Both the position numbers and the translations under genes were made by a program. The notes below the pieces were generated by a model. It did no database searches, had not been told where the DNA came from, and saw only the letters and a program-made list of their open reading frames with translations. From Anaerolineae bacterium (GTDB taxonomy: Bacteria > Chloroflexota > Anaerolineae > Anaerolineales > Villigracilaceae), in NCBI GenBank assembly GCA_017303735.1, contig JAFLCF010000002.1:4532-68531 (forward strand): 64,000 nucleotides of DNA, written 5' to 3'. Of the stretch, positions 10,301-18,190 are shown in pieces. The stretch's first letter is position 1, and every line of letters starts with the position of its first letter.

Positions 10301-10544
10301 TGGCACTGGCTACCCTGGCGCGTTAAAAGGAGAAGACATTCCCGAACTGGCACGCCTCTTCTCCGTGATCGACGCCTTCGACGCCCTGACCAGCAATCGC
10401 CCTTATCGGCAAAAAATATCGAAAGAAGAAGCGCTTGAATATCTCAAGAGCGAATCTGGCACATTGTTCGACAGTGCCATGATCGATGCCTTTGCGACTC
10501 TCCTGCAAACACAACCAGACCTATTCCCCAAGGCTGTTGAATAG
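7362..10544 (+). CDS. Membrane HD-GYP c-di-GMP phosphodiesterase with GAF repeats
   Basis: A 1060-residue signalling protein. Residues ~15-300 form about eight to nine hydrophobic helices. Three GAF-like domains follow at ~380-530, 537-702 and 705-850. The HD-GYP domain occupies ~873-1055, with the metal-binding HD in LLHDIGKIG near residue 921 and HHQERWDGTGYP near 974-985, both intact. It therefore probably hydrolyses cyclic di-GMP (to pGpG or GMP) in response to a membrane or ligand signal. ATG 7362 is used; ATG 7380 (MKYPAEKN) is equally possible because neither has an SD. Its end abuts the convergent threonine aldolase stop with no spacer. Confidence 0.9.
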   Translation: MLSSSHMKYPAEKNFNVLISLMLEGLGVGLILVPSHLNLTNSGFPVAMHGFVGLMCFFSGLSLQVISVWNVSKRKTLIIKSLAFILLLISGGMILQRGQPIGAFAFFTAGVMQLVLLLPLSDRFRQVDIFQLTVVLITFSAGMVLPISDLDFSTANAFIPSLGAVFLITAFLGGATIILPTQKYAEALNRLQIIPWLIIACLILLIDSDNLVAPVAIIAMLVVERLIPWERLQVPEDDILSRRVVMIAFFAELALLIFIGALLFTIDSGYESHAPTILTVREATLAFFIVFSVMLYYATSTVIMTTSGLIQELNKTGNEPNEDAEFTEISATLWSHRLDRYLRPFMMTPEGIRGRIQTEQVNKLSRQVGIEKKRNAQLMLLLELSQQLENQLDQPVSAQLAVNTLERATNCGLALIFIHEHEQKEFMLLAATGSQKHLIPVEYRQDVDKGVIGRALRQRKTQIVNDIRQDPDFIAFKGETSLSLIAIPLIYNGHVHGMITLSNERPNAFTSLEIGLAETVAAELARAWEQSGYHARLKNLIQTGSQLSSALDPEATAKEVASISRDITQAKFTYIYIQLGHEQERDYIQRASSGAAPLLFECLTDPDTSDDLISIALHASQPFRIRDVRKYEKTSKLKLDNAGLRSLLVIPIRWHNVNIGAIFAFGKQKEVFFTENDESLAELISIQAGGAFESAWLQQELRSSLRITSLLYRLSNQIIQAENIEDAASDIAQTAHKLGKNFATGIVLLDSENEVIAKVRVEEDGSIDINSDHPMQLIQNTMASGQMIEFSLGESILRTLMPIQTSVRRYGVIWMDTHEESAKPAASSNDLQALINQAAVALERSLLLVESRRQAMEIKNAYDMLEATYDQTLASLTSALDARDRETEGHSIRVTHLAVKLGEALGYSPEQLKILERGSLLHDIGKIGISDTILHKPGPLTEDEWKIMRLHPDIGAKIVAGIPFLEDTIPLIRHHQERWDGTGYPGALKGEDIPELARLFSVIDAFDALTSNRPYRQKISKEEALEYLKSESGTLFDSAMIDAFATLLQTQPDLFPKAVE

Positions 10545-11579
10545 CTACTTCAATACTTCTCCAAACGCCTTCACGGTCCTATCCACACCTGCGTCATCCA
10601 CCCAATAATGCGTCACCAAACGGAACTGCCTCGGTGCAGACCAATCCACCATGACGCCATATTTTTTCATCTCAGCAATGATCTCATTCTCCGTCAATTG
10701 GATATGATCCGCCAGCGTAAAATACACCATGTTGGATGCAGGCTCCGCCTCGAGTCTTAATCCCTTCACCTGCTTCAAGCCTTCATACAGATTCTTCGCC
10801 CGGGCATGATCTTGCTTAAGCCGCCCCGTCATCTTCTCCAGTGATACAAGTCCCGCCGCCGCAATAACGCCCACTTGCCGCATGCCCCCACCCAACATTT
10901 TGCGCAAACGGTGTGCCTTCGCAATAAATTCTTGCGACCCCACCAACATGGACCCAACCGGTGAAACCAATCCCTTACTCAAACAGAACATGACCGAGTC
11001 CGCTGGCGCAACGAGTTCTTTGATGTCCACATCCAATGCCGCCGCTGCGTTAAAAATACGCGCGCCATCAATGTGAAACTTCAAGTTATTTTCTTTCGCC
11101 AACTGCCCCACCTGCTTTGTGTAATCGACACTCAAGACCACACCGCCGCACATATTCTGCGTGTTCTCGATGCAAACCAAACGCGTAATGGTGCGATGCG
11201 AATCATCCGGCTGAATCGAAGCGCGGATGTCTTCGAGGCGAAGCGTGCCATCCTTTTGATTCTGCACCGGATGTGGATAAATCCCACCCAACGCAGCCAT
11301 CCCGCCCGCTTCGTTGACGTAAATATGCGACTTATCACCACAGATGACTTCCTCGCCGCGCGCACAATGAACCAGCAACGCCAGCAAATTGCCCATCGTG
11401 CCCGAAGGGACAAACAATGCCGCCTCCTTGCCGAGCATCTCTGCAGCCTTCTCTTGCAATTGAGTCACCGTCGGGTCATCGCCATAGATATCATCCCCCA
11501 CCTCGGCTTCCGCCATCGCTTCGCGCATCTCCGGTGTGGGTTTGGTCACTGTATCGGAACGTAGGTCAATGAATTCCAT
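10545..11579 (-). CDS. ltaE: Low-specificity L-threonine aldolase
   Basis: PLP enzyme cleaving L-threonine/allo-threonine to glycine and acetaldehyde. At 344 residues it is full length. The family start ([19 protein letters not shown]) is present, followed by DDPTVTQLQ, the PLP-phosphate loop [10 protein letters not shown], the His ring-stacking region [13 protein letters not shown], the Asp of [12 protein letters not shown], and the Schiff-base Lys in [14 protein letters not shown] near residue 201. An SD-like AGGAGAT is close to the ATG. It converges on the HD-GYP gene with no gap. A short AT-rich repeat lies just upstream at 11599-11634. Confidence 0.95.
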   Translation of the reverse strand: MEFIDLRSDTVTKPTPEMREAMAEAEVGDDIYGDDPTVTQLQEKAAEMLGKEAALFVPSGTMGNLLALLVHCARGEEVICGDKSHIYVNEAGGMAALGGIYPHPVQNQKDGTLRLEDIRASIQPDDSHRTITRLVCIENTQNMCGGVVLSVDYTKQVGQLAKENNLKFHIDGARIFNAAAALDVDIKELVAPADSVMFCLSKGLVSPVGSMLVGSQEFIAKAHRLRKMLGGGMRQVGVIAAAGLVSLEKMTGRLKQDHARAKNLYEGLKQVKGLRLEAEPASNMVYFTLADHIQLTENEIIAEMKKYGVMVDWSAPRQFRLVTHYWVDDAGVDRTVKAFGEVLK

Positions 11580-11598
11580 GTGGGTATCTCCTGGTTTT

Positions 11599-11634
11599 TA
11601 ATAAGTAATAAGAAATAAGTAATGAGTAATGAGA
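11599..11634. repeat. AT-rich short tandem repeat (AATAAGTAAT/AATGAGTAAT units)
   Basis: About 36 bp made of near-copies of an AATAAGTAAT-like 7-10 bp unit. It ends exactly at the 3' end of the four-helix-bundle gene. Similar sequence in opposite orientation lies on the other side of that gene (12118-12201). Confidence 0.7.
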
Positions 11635-12096
11635 TTAGTCGGTATAGTGTTCAGGGTCGAGGATATAGTCAGGTTGTTCTTCGCGGATGTAGAGAGAGGC
11701 GCCGGGTTCTTTTTCGCCAATCTTCTTTTCTTTAAGCCAATCAATATATCCGTTCAACATTCGCCGGGTTTCGATAGCTTGAGCACGTAAATCATCGAAC
11801 AAAGATTGCGGACAATAGCCAAGATCAATGGCTGCTATGAGATGACTGACGGTTTCATCCAGTGAGCCGCGCGCATTATAACAAAAGCGGACATTATCAC
11901 CATAATAAAACCGTCCATGCCCTTCGGCAATATTTGCGGGTACACTCTTGGAAGAACGACGGATTTGCGAGATCAGATTAAAACGTTCATCAGGTGAGGC
12001 TTTCAATATCAACGGTATCAGTTTCTTATGAACATCCAGCATTAACCCATGCGCCTTTTGCCAAACCTTAAGTCCTTCAAAACCTTTTTCGTTCAT
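11635..12096 (-). CDS. Four-helix-bundle protein (23S rRNA intervening-sequence protein family)
   Basis: A 153-residue protein of the S23/IVP-like four-helix-bundle family. Family signatures are the N-terminal LKVWQKAHGLMLDVHKK, the central SSKSVPANIAEGHGR and GSLDETVSHLIAA. The proteins are small homo-oligomeric helical bundles; some relatives are encoded inside 23S rRNA intervening sequences, others are free-standing like this one, and the function is not established. SD AGAGGAC lies 4 nt upstream of the ATG. The gene is bracketed by related AT-rich repeats in inverted orientation, which suggests it travels as a small cassette (inference). The last ~25 residues are acidic. Confidence 0.85.
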   Translation of the reverse strand: MNEKGFEGLKVWQKAHGLMLDVHKKLIPLILKASPDERFNLISQIRRSSKSVPANIAEGHGRFYYGDNVRFCYNARGSLDETVSHLIAAIDLGYCPQSLFDDLRAQAIETRRMLNGYIDWLKEKKIGEKEPGASLYIREEQPDYILDPEHYTD

Positions 12097-12117
12097 ATTG
12101 TCCTCTTTTTAGTTACC

Positions 12118-12201
12118 AGAAATAAGTTAAGAGTAACGAGCAAGGACTTGTAATTAGCATAATCGCCTCTCCTCGTCCTTAATTTCTCGTTACTTATTTC
12201 T
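12118..12201. repeat. Imperfect inverted repeat upstream of the four-helix-bundle gene
   Basis: The left arm (12118-12147) and right arm (12174-12201) share AGAAATAAG, TAACGAG and AAGGAC blocks in inverted order, with a 7-bp insertion in the left arm. The right arm is also similar to the repeat at 11599-11634 read on the other strand. It could form a long hairpin in RNA. Confidence 0.65.
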
Positions 12202-12210
12202 CATCCCTTA

Positions 12211-13137
12211 TCACTCATACCTCTTTACCTCATCCAAAACATTCTTCAACTCTTCCGGCAATTCTGCCTCGAACATGCGCGGACTTTTCTCACCCGGCAA
12301 AATGATCTTCAAACGAAACGCATGCAAAAAGTGACGGTCAATCGTCAAAGTGACTGTTCGTTTTCCATAAACCACATCACCGACAATTGGGCATCCCAAA
12401 AACTGACAATGCAAGCGGATCTGATGTGTCCGCCCGGTATGTGGATGAAATTCCAACAGGGTATGGTTCTTGAACGACTCGAGAGTCTTATATTCACTGA
12501 CGGCTTCACGTCCCTTGCCCGGCGAAACAATTGCCATCTTCTTCCGGTGACTCGGGTCACGCCCAATCGGCGCTTCCACTCGTCCGGCGGGTGTAGGCGG
12601 TTTGCCATCGACCAATGCAAGATACGTCTTTTCCACTTTACGCAAACGGAATTGATCTTGCAGCCAATTGTGAGCACGTTCGTTTTTTGCAAGAATAATC
12701 AAGCCAGAAGTTTCTTTATCCAAGCGATGCACCAAACCGGGGCGCTCTTCACCGCCAATGCCTTCAAGGTCTGGGTCGTAGCCAAGAACTGCATTGACCA
12801 GCGTGCCAGAATAATGCCCTGCCGCCGGGTGAACGACCATCCCTGCTGGTTTATTGACCACGATCAAGTCGTCATTTTCAAAGATGATATCTAATGGAAT
12901 ATCTTCTGCCACCAAGCCGCTGGGTTGTGGCGGCGGGATGCGCACTTCGATATCATGCCCGTCTTCAACAAGCTGCCCGGCTTTTTTGGCAGGCACACCG
13001 TTAACCGAGACAAACCCATCCAAGATCAAGCCTTGAATGCGGGCACGTGAAAACTCCGGCAGGCACGAGACAAGAAATTTATCCAATCGATCCGGGTTCT
13101 GTTCATCGTAGTGAAAGGTTTCAATTCGATCTGTCAT
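12211..13137 (-). CDS. rluD: RluD-family 23S rRNA pseudouridine synthase
   Basis: Isomerises specific uridines in 23S rRNA (RluD: 1911/1915/1917 in helix 69). At 308 residues it is full length. It has an N-terminal S4 RNA-binding domain (residues ~14-75, LDKFLVSCLPEFSRARIQGLI) and a catalytic domain with the conserved Asp in HRLDKETSGLIILAKN, plus the later PHTGRTHQIRLH motif. Its ATG overlaps the lspA stop by 4 bp (ATGA), which is translational coupling and the same arrangement found in many bacteria. RluA/RluC cannot be excluded on sequence alone, but context and length favour RluD. Confidence 0.92.
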   Translation of the reverse strand: MTDRIETFHYDEQNPDRLDKFLVSCLPEFSRARIQGLILDGFVSVNGVPAKKAGQLVEDGHDIEVRIPPPQPSGLVAEDIPLDIIFENDDLIVVNKPAGMVVHPAAGHYSGTLVNAVLGYDPDLEGIGGEERPGLVHRLDKETSGLIILAKNERAHNWLQDQFRLRKVEKTYLALVDGKPPTPAGRVEAPIGRDPSHRKKMAIVSPGKGREAVSEYKTLESFKNHTLLEFHPHTGRTHQIRLHCQFLGCPIVGDVVYGKRTVTLTIDRHFLHAFRLKIILPGEKSPRMFEAELPEELKNVLDEVKRYE

Positions 13138-13682
13138 GGAGTCTCTTTCGTTTCCTGCTGTTCAGGTTCGGGCTCGCCACGGTTCCGCCATGAAAGGATG
13201 AGAAGAAGTACAACACTGATATTGATACTCGCATCCGCTATATTAAAGATATAGAAAGTTCCCACTGAAATAAAATCGGTTACAGCCCCAATGGTTAGGC
13301 GGTCGATCAGGTTGCCCACAGCACCGCCCAAATACATGCCCGCCGCAACCCACATCCAGGAACTTGGGTGCTCCATTTGAGAGACATAATAAACAATGCC
13401 TGCCACAATCACAGTCGTGAGAACGATGAAGAACGTATTCCCATCTTGAAACATTCCGAACGAAGCGCCGCGATTCTGAATATGGAAAAAGCGCGCATAC
13501 GGCGAAAGCCACTCCCAAGACTCAGGCAGCCACGACGTATTCAAAGGGATGGACTGGATCACCAACCATTTCGTCCACTGGTCAAACGCGACGATTGCCG
13601 CCGCGACCCCAAAAAAGATAAAAAAACGCCAGCGAGGCTGCGTTTTTTCCTGCAATACCACTTCTACTTCTTCATTCATCAA
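13134..13682 (-). CDS. lspA: Lipoprotein signal peptidase (signal peptidase II), copy 1
   Basis: Membrane aspartyl protease that removes the signal peptide from diacylglyceryl-prolipoproteins. 182 residues with four membrane helices. Family blocks are present: DQWTKW, NRGASFGMF, GNLIDR with catalytic Asp127, and FNIADASI with catalytic Asp150. It is 4 bp overlapped with rluD downstream and separated by 1 bp from a second lspA upstream. The N-terminal ~16 residues are acidic and the C-terminal ~15 are Glu-rich, both cytosolic. Confidence 0.93.
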   Translation of the reverse strand: MMNEEVEVVLQEKTQPRWRFFIFFGVAAAIVAFDQWTKWLVIQSIPLNTSWLPESWEWLSPYARFFHIQNRGASFGMFQDGNTFFIVLTTVIVAGIVYYVSQMEHPSSWMWVAAGMYLGGAVGNLIDRLTIGAVTDFISVGTFYIFNIADASINISVVLLLILSWRNRGEPEPEQQETKETP

Positions 13683-13683
13683 A

Positions 13684-14226
13684 CTACAAACCTTCCTTTA
13701 TATCTGCCGCAGGCTCAACCAATGGGTCTATTTGAGCTGCCTTTAATTTTTCTTCTCGTTCCTTAAGCCACACCCCCAATAACAAAACCGCCACCCCAAT
13801 CGAAATGGATGCATCCGCAATATTGAAAACAGGGAACACACTGATCGAAATGAAGTCGGTCACTTTCCCCATCAACAGACGGTCTATTAAGTTCCCCGCC
13901 GCACCGCCCAATTGCAAGCCCATCGCCAGCTTCAAGGTCCAATCTTCAGCTTCCACCTGCCTGTAATAAAAGAGGATCGCACCAATCACAATAAATGCCA
14001 GGATCGTAAAGACTAGATTGCCATTCTGAAATATACCGAACGCCGCGCCGCTGTTATACCAATGCACCAAACGCGCATACGGGCTGAGCCAACTTAAACA
14101 CTCTGGCAACCATTGCCCCCCGTATTCAATGTTTTCTCGAACCCACCATTTTGTCCATTGATCGAGCCCAATCGAAATACCCGCTACGCCGAACAGCAAC
14201 GCAAAATCTTTAACTTTGGAATTCAA
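13684..14226 (-). CDS. lspA: Lipoprotein signal peptidase, copy 2
   Basis: A tandem paralogue of the gene at 13134-13682; 180 residues with the same blocks: DQWTKWW, NSGAAFGIF, GNLIDR (Asp115) and FNIADASI (Asp138). Both copies retain all catalytic residues, so both could be active. The start is TTG with a GAGGTGA SD 3-6 nt upstream; no in-frame ATG exists before the first helix. The two copies differ throughout, so the duplication is old rather than recent. It may have a different substrate preference or be a dosage pair (inference). Confidence 0.9.
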   Translation of the reverse strand: MNSKVKDFALLFGVAGISIGLDQWTKWWVRENIEYGGQWLPECLSWLSPYARLVHWYNSGAAFGIFQNGNLVFTILAFIVIGAILFYYRQVEAEDWTLKLAMGLQLGGAAGNLIDRLLMGKVTDFISISVFPVFNIADASISIGVAVLLLGVWLKEREEKLKAAQIDPLVEPAADIKEGL

Positions 14227-14252
14227 CTCTCACCTCAAAACAAAAAGTGCGC

Positions 14253-15380
14253 CTATTGTACACTACCCACAAACACCCTCGGCACGCGCGCGCTGATATT
14301 GGTCATCACTTCATATTCGTTCGTGCCCGCCCAGTCTGCCAGCTCTTCCGGCGCAATGCCACCGCCAAGCAAAACCACCTCATCCCCCACTTTCACGTCA
14401 TCATCGCCCGCATCCACCATAAACTGATCCATGCAAATGCGTCCCACTTGCGAATACGATTTTCCTTTGATGATGACTCGTCCTTGATTCGTCATGCGGC
14501 GGAAGTAACCATCAGCATACCCGCATGGGATGGTCACCACGCGCCTCGGACTCCCTTCGACCTGCCACAACGACCCATAGCTGACAACACGCCCAGGCTG
14601 TGTGACCTTGCTATACGCGACTCGTGATCTCCAAGTGAGTGCGGGCTTCACATCAATTGTCCGTGGAATATCTCGCCCTGGGTAAACACCATAAAACAAA
14701 ACGCCGGGTCGGACCATATCTAAATGACCTTCGGGTAGATTCAAAATTCCACCCGAGTTGCAGATATGTCGAAGCGACGGAACGGGCAGAGAATGTTTTT
14801 CATATAAATGAAGAACTTCTTGAAAGCGTTCCAATTGTTGCTGCCCAGTGACAACATGATTTGGCAAACTTTCCAACTCCACCAACTCAGAGTTTGCCAG
14901 ATGTGTATAAATCCCTTCCACATTCAAGTGACTACACGCAGTAGATTTCGAGATAAATTCTTCTGCTTCGTATTCGCGGACACCGACTCGCTCCATGCCT
15001 GTGTCGATCTTGAGGTGGACGGTGAGTCGCTTACGGGTAGACTCAGCCCACTGGTCAGCAGCCAGCAACAAGTCGAGAGAAGAGGCGGTGAGGGTCAAGT
15101 CATGTTCAAAGAATAAGGGCAACTGTTCGATCAAAGTCCCACCGGCAACTAGAATCGGTTTCTTGATTCCAAGTTGGCGAAGCTGAATCCCCTCCTCCAC
15201 CAGAGCGACGCCGAACATATCCACATGTGGTTCGATGAATGGCGCGACGCCTTCAATGCCGTGACCATAGGCGTTGGCTTTGACCATCGGCATGACCTTC
15301 GCGCCACCGACATGGGCACGAATGGCTTCGATGTTTTTTTGCAGTTGCGTGAGATTGACTTCGAGATATGTTGGGCGCAT
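14253..15380 (-). CDS. alr: Alanine racemase
   Basis: PLP enzyme interconverting L- and D-alanine for peptidoglycan. 375 residues from the chosen start (MRPTYLEVNL). The PLP lysine is Lys34 in VKANAYGHG. Also visible are the HLKIDTGMERVG and GIYTHLANSE blocks, MVRPGVLFYGVYPG, VVSYGSLW containing the second catalytic Tyr, and the VGRICMDQFMVD block with the substrate-binding Met/Asp. The frame can be extended to 15473, but the ATG at 15380 gives the normal family N-terminus and sits 1 bp past the GNAT stop, so the pair is co-transcribed. A role in wall synthesis fits a genome with lspA and L,D-transpeptidase genes. Confidence 0.94.
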   Translation of the reverse strand: MRPTYLEVNLTQLQKNIEAIRAHVGGAKVMPMVKANAYGHGIEGVAPFIEPHVDMFGVALVEEGIQLRQLGIKKPILVAGGTLIEQLPLFFEHDLTLTASSLDLLLAADQWAESTRKRLTVHLKIDTGMERVGVREYEAEEFISKSTACSHLNVEGIYTHLANSELVELESLPNHVVTGQQQLERFQEVLHLYEKHSLPVPSLRHICNSGGILNLPEGHLDMVRPGVLFYGVYPGRDIPRTIDVKPALTWRSRVAYSKVTQPGRVVSYGSLWQVEGSPRRVVTIPCGYADGYFRRMTNQGRVIIKGKSYSQVGRICMDQFMVDAGDDDVKVGDEVVLLGGGIAPEELADWAGTNEYEVMTNISARVPRVFVGSVQ

Positions 15381-15381
15381 A

Positions 15382-15822
15382 TTATTTTGGATACCAGTGA
15401 TATTCCACATCGGGTTCAGATTCGGGCGGCGGGCTGACGCCAAATTTGGTGGCAACAAAACCATTCTTTTCATAAAACGGACGTGACATTTTATTGGCTT
15501 GATCGGTCTTCAACCAAAGGTGCTGAGGTGACAAGGTGCGGGCGTGGTCGAGCAAGGATTTGCCGATGCCGCGGCGATGATGATTTGGGTCAACATATAG
15601 GCGGTCAATGTAATCATTTTGAATCCCGAGAATGCCAACGGGGATGTTATTTAGTTCGTAGACCCACATTTGATTTTCTGCGATGACGGTTTTGAAATAT
15701 TCACGCGCACCGTTAAATTCGTAGCCCATGCGTTGAACAAGCTCTGGCTCAGCGACTTGGATTGCCGCGAACCAAAACTTGGCAACAGTTTCAAAATCTT
15801 CTTCACGATATGAACGAATCAT
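15382..15822 (-). CDS. GNAT family N-acetyltransferase
   Basis: 146 residues. The acetyl-CoA loop is clear: IDRLYVDPNHHRRGIGKSLL (Q/R-x-x-G-x-G/A form), followed by a typical FYEKNGFVATKFG C-terminus. The RimI/PhnO-type layout suggests acetylation of a small amine or peptide N-terminus; the substrate is unknown. SD AGGAGA lies upstream of the ATG. It is immediately upstream of alr on the same strand. A bidirectional-looking terminator separates it from the DUF1761 gene upstream. Confidence 0.85.
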   Translation of the reverse strand: MIRSYREEDFETVAKFWFAAIQVAEPELVQRMGYEFNGAREYFKTVIAENQMWVYELNNIPVGILGIQNDYIDRLYVDPNHHRRGIGKSLLDHARTLSPQHLWLKTDQANKMSRPFYEKNGFVATKFGVSPPPESEPDVEYHWYPK

Positions 15823-15836
15823 TTTCTCTCCTAAAT

Positions 15837-15873
15837 AAATACAGCGGACGGTGAACCCGTCCGCTGTATTTTA
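15837..15873 (-). terminator. Rho-independent terminator of the DUF1761 gene
   Basis: Perfect stem AATACAGCGGACGG / CCGTCCGCTGTATT with a short loop, A-rich on one side and T-rich on the other, between the DUF1761 stop and the GNAT start. Confidence 0.8.
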
Positions 15874-15891
15874 CTTCAAGCGAAATTATAG

Positions 15892-16338
15892 TTAGCCCAT
15901 GGCACCGACAATTGCACCCATCACTACCAAGGTGATGAGATGATTGCCCTGCTCCAAAACCCAAGCCTGCAAACGATCTGCGAATAATTTGTTGGTCAGG
16001 CTGGAAGATGCCACAAAACCAAGCCAGATCAAAAATCCAGTGACGGCACCAGAAACAAGAGAGACACCACCGGAGAGGCTCCCCATGGCATGAACCATCA
16101 TCGACATGAACACAGCCTGGACAAGGGAAGCAAAAACGATACCGCCCCACACCAAGCCCATGCCAAGCGATGAGCCGGGCGTGTTCTCGCCGCCGCCCAT
16201 CATCGGGTCACCGGTCTTGCCAATTGCTTTCCACCAAATTGGGAAGAAGGTCTTAGGTCCGAACCACACACCGCCAATGACCATGCTTGCCAAAACACAA
16301 AACAAAACAGCCAACCAATTAATCGAGCTAAAGTCCAT
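15892..16338 (-). CDS. DUF1761 membrane protein
   Basis: 148 residues, four hydrophobic helices. The start matches DUF1761 (INWLAVLFCVLASMVIGGVWF followed by KTFFPIWWKAIGK). Function unknown. The ATG at 16338 is chosen over the ATG at 16344 because the SD AAGGAG is 7 nt from the former and only 1 nt from the latter. It is a single-gene unit: its own promoter and operator-like palindrome lie at 16371-16399 and its terminator at 15837-15873. Confidence 0.85.
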   Translation of the reverse strand: MDFSSINWLAVLFCVLASMVIGGVWFGPKTFFPIWWKAIGKTGDPMMGGGENTPGSSLGMGLVWGGIVFASLVQAVFMSMMVHAMGSLSGGVSLVSGAVTGFLIWLGFVASSSLTNKLFADRLQAWVLEQGNHLITLVVMGAIVGAMG

Positions 16339-16370
16339 TTTCATTCTCCTTGATAAATAAAGTTTTGTTT

Positions 16371-16399
16371 ATTATATCAGAACACTTGTTCTGGTTAAA
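16371..16399 (-). promoter_or_regulatory. Promoter of the DUF1761 gene with a GAAC-N4-GTTC palindrome filling the spacer
   Basis: On the minus strand, -10 TATAAT (16371-16376), a 17-bp spacer, and a weak -35 TTTAAC (16394-16399). The spacer is almost wholly the palindrome AGAACAAGTGTTCT (16379-16392). A regulator bound here would block RNA polymerase. The GAAC-N4-GTTC core resembles the LexA/DinR box of Gram-positive bacteria (established for those; only suggestive here). The same AGAAC-N4-GTTCT pattern occurs at the methyltransferase promoter (44541-44554). Confidence 0.55.
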
Positions 16400-16485
16400 T
16401 TAAGGAATTATTTCACACAAGAATGGGGCTTCAGAGGGTCCCTGGACAGTCCGCCAGAACAGGCTACATTTGGAATTCTGCCAAC

Positions 16486-16504
16486 CTGCAAGTAGAACTT
16501 GCAG
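16486..16504. repeat. Short palindrome with AAGT-AGA-ACTT core, copy 1
   Basis: Arms CTGCAAGT / ACTTGCAG around AGA, followed by AGTCC. A second intergenic element with the same core and the same following bases is at 48004-48026 with different outer arm bases, which indicates a dispersed palindromic repeat. Confidence 0.6.
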
Positions 16505-16525
16505 AGTCCTGTTCGTTAAACAAAC

Positions 16526-16550
16526 AGGAGAGGTTCTTTGAACCTCTCCT
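16526..16550 (-). terminator. Probable terminator of the cystathionine beta-synthase gene
   Basis: Perfect 11-bp arms AGGAGAGGTTC / GAACCTCTCCT with a 3-nt loop, followed on the minus strand by a T-rich GTTTGTTTAAC, 35 bp after the gene's stop. Confidence 0.7.
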
Positions 16551-16584
16551 ATCACCTCGCTACTGATTACTCGTCCCTCAACTA

Positions 16585-17997
16585 CTAGATCTTCCCCGCC
16601 ACATAATCTAGTACATCGATCTTGGTAAGAATCCCGATCGGCTTGCTATTTTCAACCACGATCAAGGCATACCCGGCTGTGAGTGAGGGCATGGCTTCCT
16701 CAAGCGCAGTTTCCGGCGGGAAAGTCGCGCCTGCGTTTTGTACCAGCGCATCGATCTTCTCATCATTGGTGTGTTCGTGCTTATCGAGCATATGATTTAG
16801 CAAATCCACTTCTTCAATGAGCCCCACCAGAGAACCATCTGCGCCGACCACGGGCATCTGCGAGACCGCATTCTGGTGCATAGATGAAACAACCCTGCGA
16901 ATCGAGTCGCCCAGCGTTGCGGTGATCAAAGCTTTATTGGGTTTGGCGATCAACAAGTCACCGAGAGCCGTTTCGCCGAATTCCATCGAGAGGAAGCCGA
17001 ACTCGCGCATCCACTTGTCATCGTAAAACTTGGAGAGATACCGCGAACCCGAATCGGGCAAGATAACAACCGGCAGTCGCCCCGGCGGGAGTTTGCGGCA
17101 ATATTTGATCGCACCAGCAATTGCAGAGCCGGATGAGCCGCCTGCAAAAATTCCTTCTTGCCTAACCAAGGCACGCGCCCACAAAAAGGACTCGCGGTCA
17201 CCCGCGCGTTCGATCGCATCCACATAGTTAATGTCCATTGTAGATGGTAAAAAGTCTTCGCCGATGCCTTCCACTTTATAAGTCTTGGGGTACGCACCGG
17301 GAGGGATGATGCCTTTGTTCTGCCAAATTTCGGTGAGGATCGACCCTTCAATATCTACGCCAACAATTGTGATGTTCGGATTCTTGGATTTAAGATAACG
17401 CCCCACGCCGGTGATGGTTCCGCCTGTGCCAATGCCGATGATAACGTCAGTCAGCTTGCCGTCAGTTTGCTCCCACAGTTCAGGACCGGTGCTGAGTTCA
17501 TGAGTCTTTGGGTTATCGGGGTTGTGATATTGATTCGCCAAGATCGCATTGGGCGTTTCACGCGCAAATTTTTTCGCCACTTCGTAATAAGAACGCGGGT
17601 CATCGGGTCCGACCGCGGTGGGTGTAATGACTACCTTTGCGCCATAGGCACGTAACAATAAAATCTTTTCATTGCTCATCTTGTCTGGCATGACGAAGAT
17701 GGTTTTGTAGCCCTTCAGCGCCGCCGCAATGGCAAGCCCCACCCCCGTGTTGCCAGAGGTTGCTTCCACGATGGTGCCACCAGGCTTGATCTCTCCGCGC
17801 TTCTCTGCCTGTTCGATGATGTTCGCCCCCACCCGATCTTTGACCGAGCCGCCGGGATTCATAAATTCTAATTTTGCATAAAGTGGCACGGGCAGGTCTT
17901 TGCCAATGCGTTCCAAACGCACAAGCGGCGTATTCCCCATTGCGCCAAGAACATTATTAAATACTCGTTTTTCTTTTGATTCTGGTAACAAAGCCAT
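16585..17997 (-). CDS. cbs: Cystathionine beta-synthase with C-terminal CBS-domain pair
   Basis: Condenses serine and homocysteine to cystathionine in reverse transsulfuration; may also make H2S. 470 residues. The fold-type II PLP domain occupies ~1-330 with Lys53 in GGSVKDR, the substrate loop TSGNTGVG, and the phosphate-binding GTGGTITG. FVMPDKMSNEKI and VVILPDSGSRYLSKFYDD are typical of CBS and not of cysteine synthase. Two CBS motifs follow (~340-470), as in the eukaryotic-like enzyme; they could bind an adenosyl ligand (inference). No N-terminal haem domain. SD AAGGAG is 5 nt upstream; a TATAAT -10 on the minus strand at 18120-18125 leaves a ~115-nt leader containing small stems. Confidence 0.92.
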   Translation of the reverse strand: MALLPESKEKRVFNNVLGAMGNTPLVRLERIGKDLPVPLYAKLEFMNPGGSVKDRVGANIIEQAEKRGEIKPGGTIVEATSGNTGVGLAIAAALKGYKTIFVMPDKMSNEKILLLRAYGAKVVITPTAVGPDDPRSYYEVAKKFARETPNAILANQYHNPDNPKTHELSTGPELWEQTDGKLTDVIIGIGTGGTITGVGRYLKSKNPNITIVGVDIEGSILTEIWQNKGIIPPGAYPKTYKVEGIGEDFLPSTMDINYVDAIERAGDRESFLWARALVRQEGIFAGGSSGSAIAGAIKYCRKLPPGRLPVVILPDSGSRYLSKFYDDKWMREFGFLSMEFGETALGDLLIAKPNKALITATLGDSIRRVVSSMHQNAVSQMPVVGADGSLVGLIEEVDLLNHMLDKHEHTNDEKIDALVQNAGATFPPETALEEAMPSLTAGYALIVVENSKPIGILTKIDVLDYVAGKI

Positions 17998-18132
17998 TCT
18001 CTCTCCTTGGGTACAAGATGATCATTTGGGCGCTAACCTTCTTAAGGCAGGCTTTAATCTGGCTTTTGCAAATTGTGTTGGGCAAGTTATGCAACCCATA
18101 ACCAGCCTTAATTATTCACATTATAAGGCAAG

Positions 18133-18166
18133 AAAAGGCAGATGCCAGTTCGACAGCTGCCTTTTT
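18133..18166 (-). terminator. Terminator of the exported protein gene at 18191-18787
   Basis: Arms AAAAGGCAG / CTGCCTTTT with a ~15-nt loop and a T-rich tail on the minus strand, 25 bp past the stop and just upstream of the cystathionine beta-synthase -10. Confidence 0.7.
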
Positions 18167-18190
18167 GAAAGATATTCCGCCGTATATTCG

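Noticed and set aside
11635..12096. 23S rRNA intervening sequence
   Set aside because: No rRNA sequence is found around the four-helix-bundle gene.
18001..18125. SAM or other riboswitch in the cystathionine beta-synthase leader
   Set aside because: Small stems can be drawn, but I see no known riboswitch core sequence.
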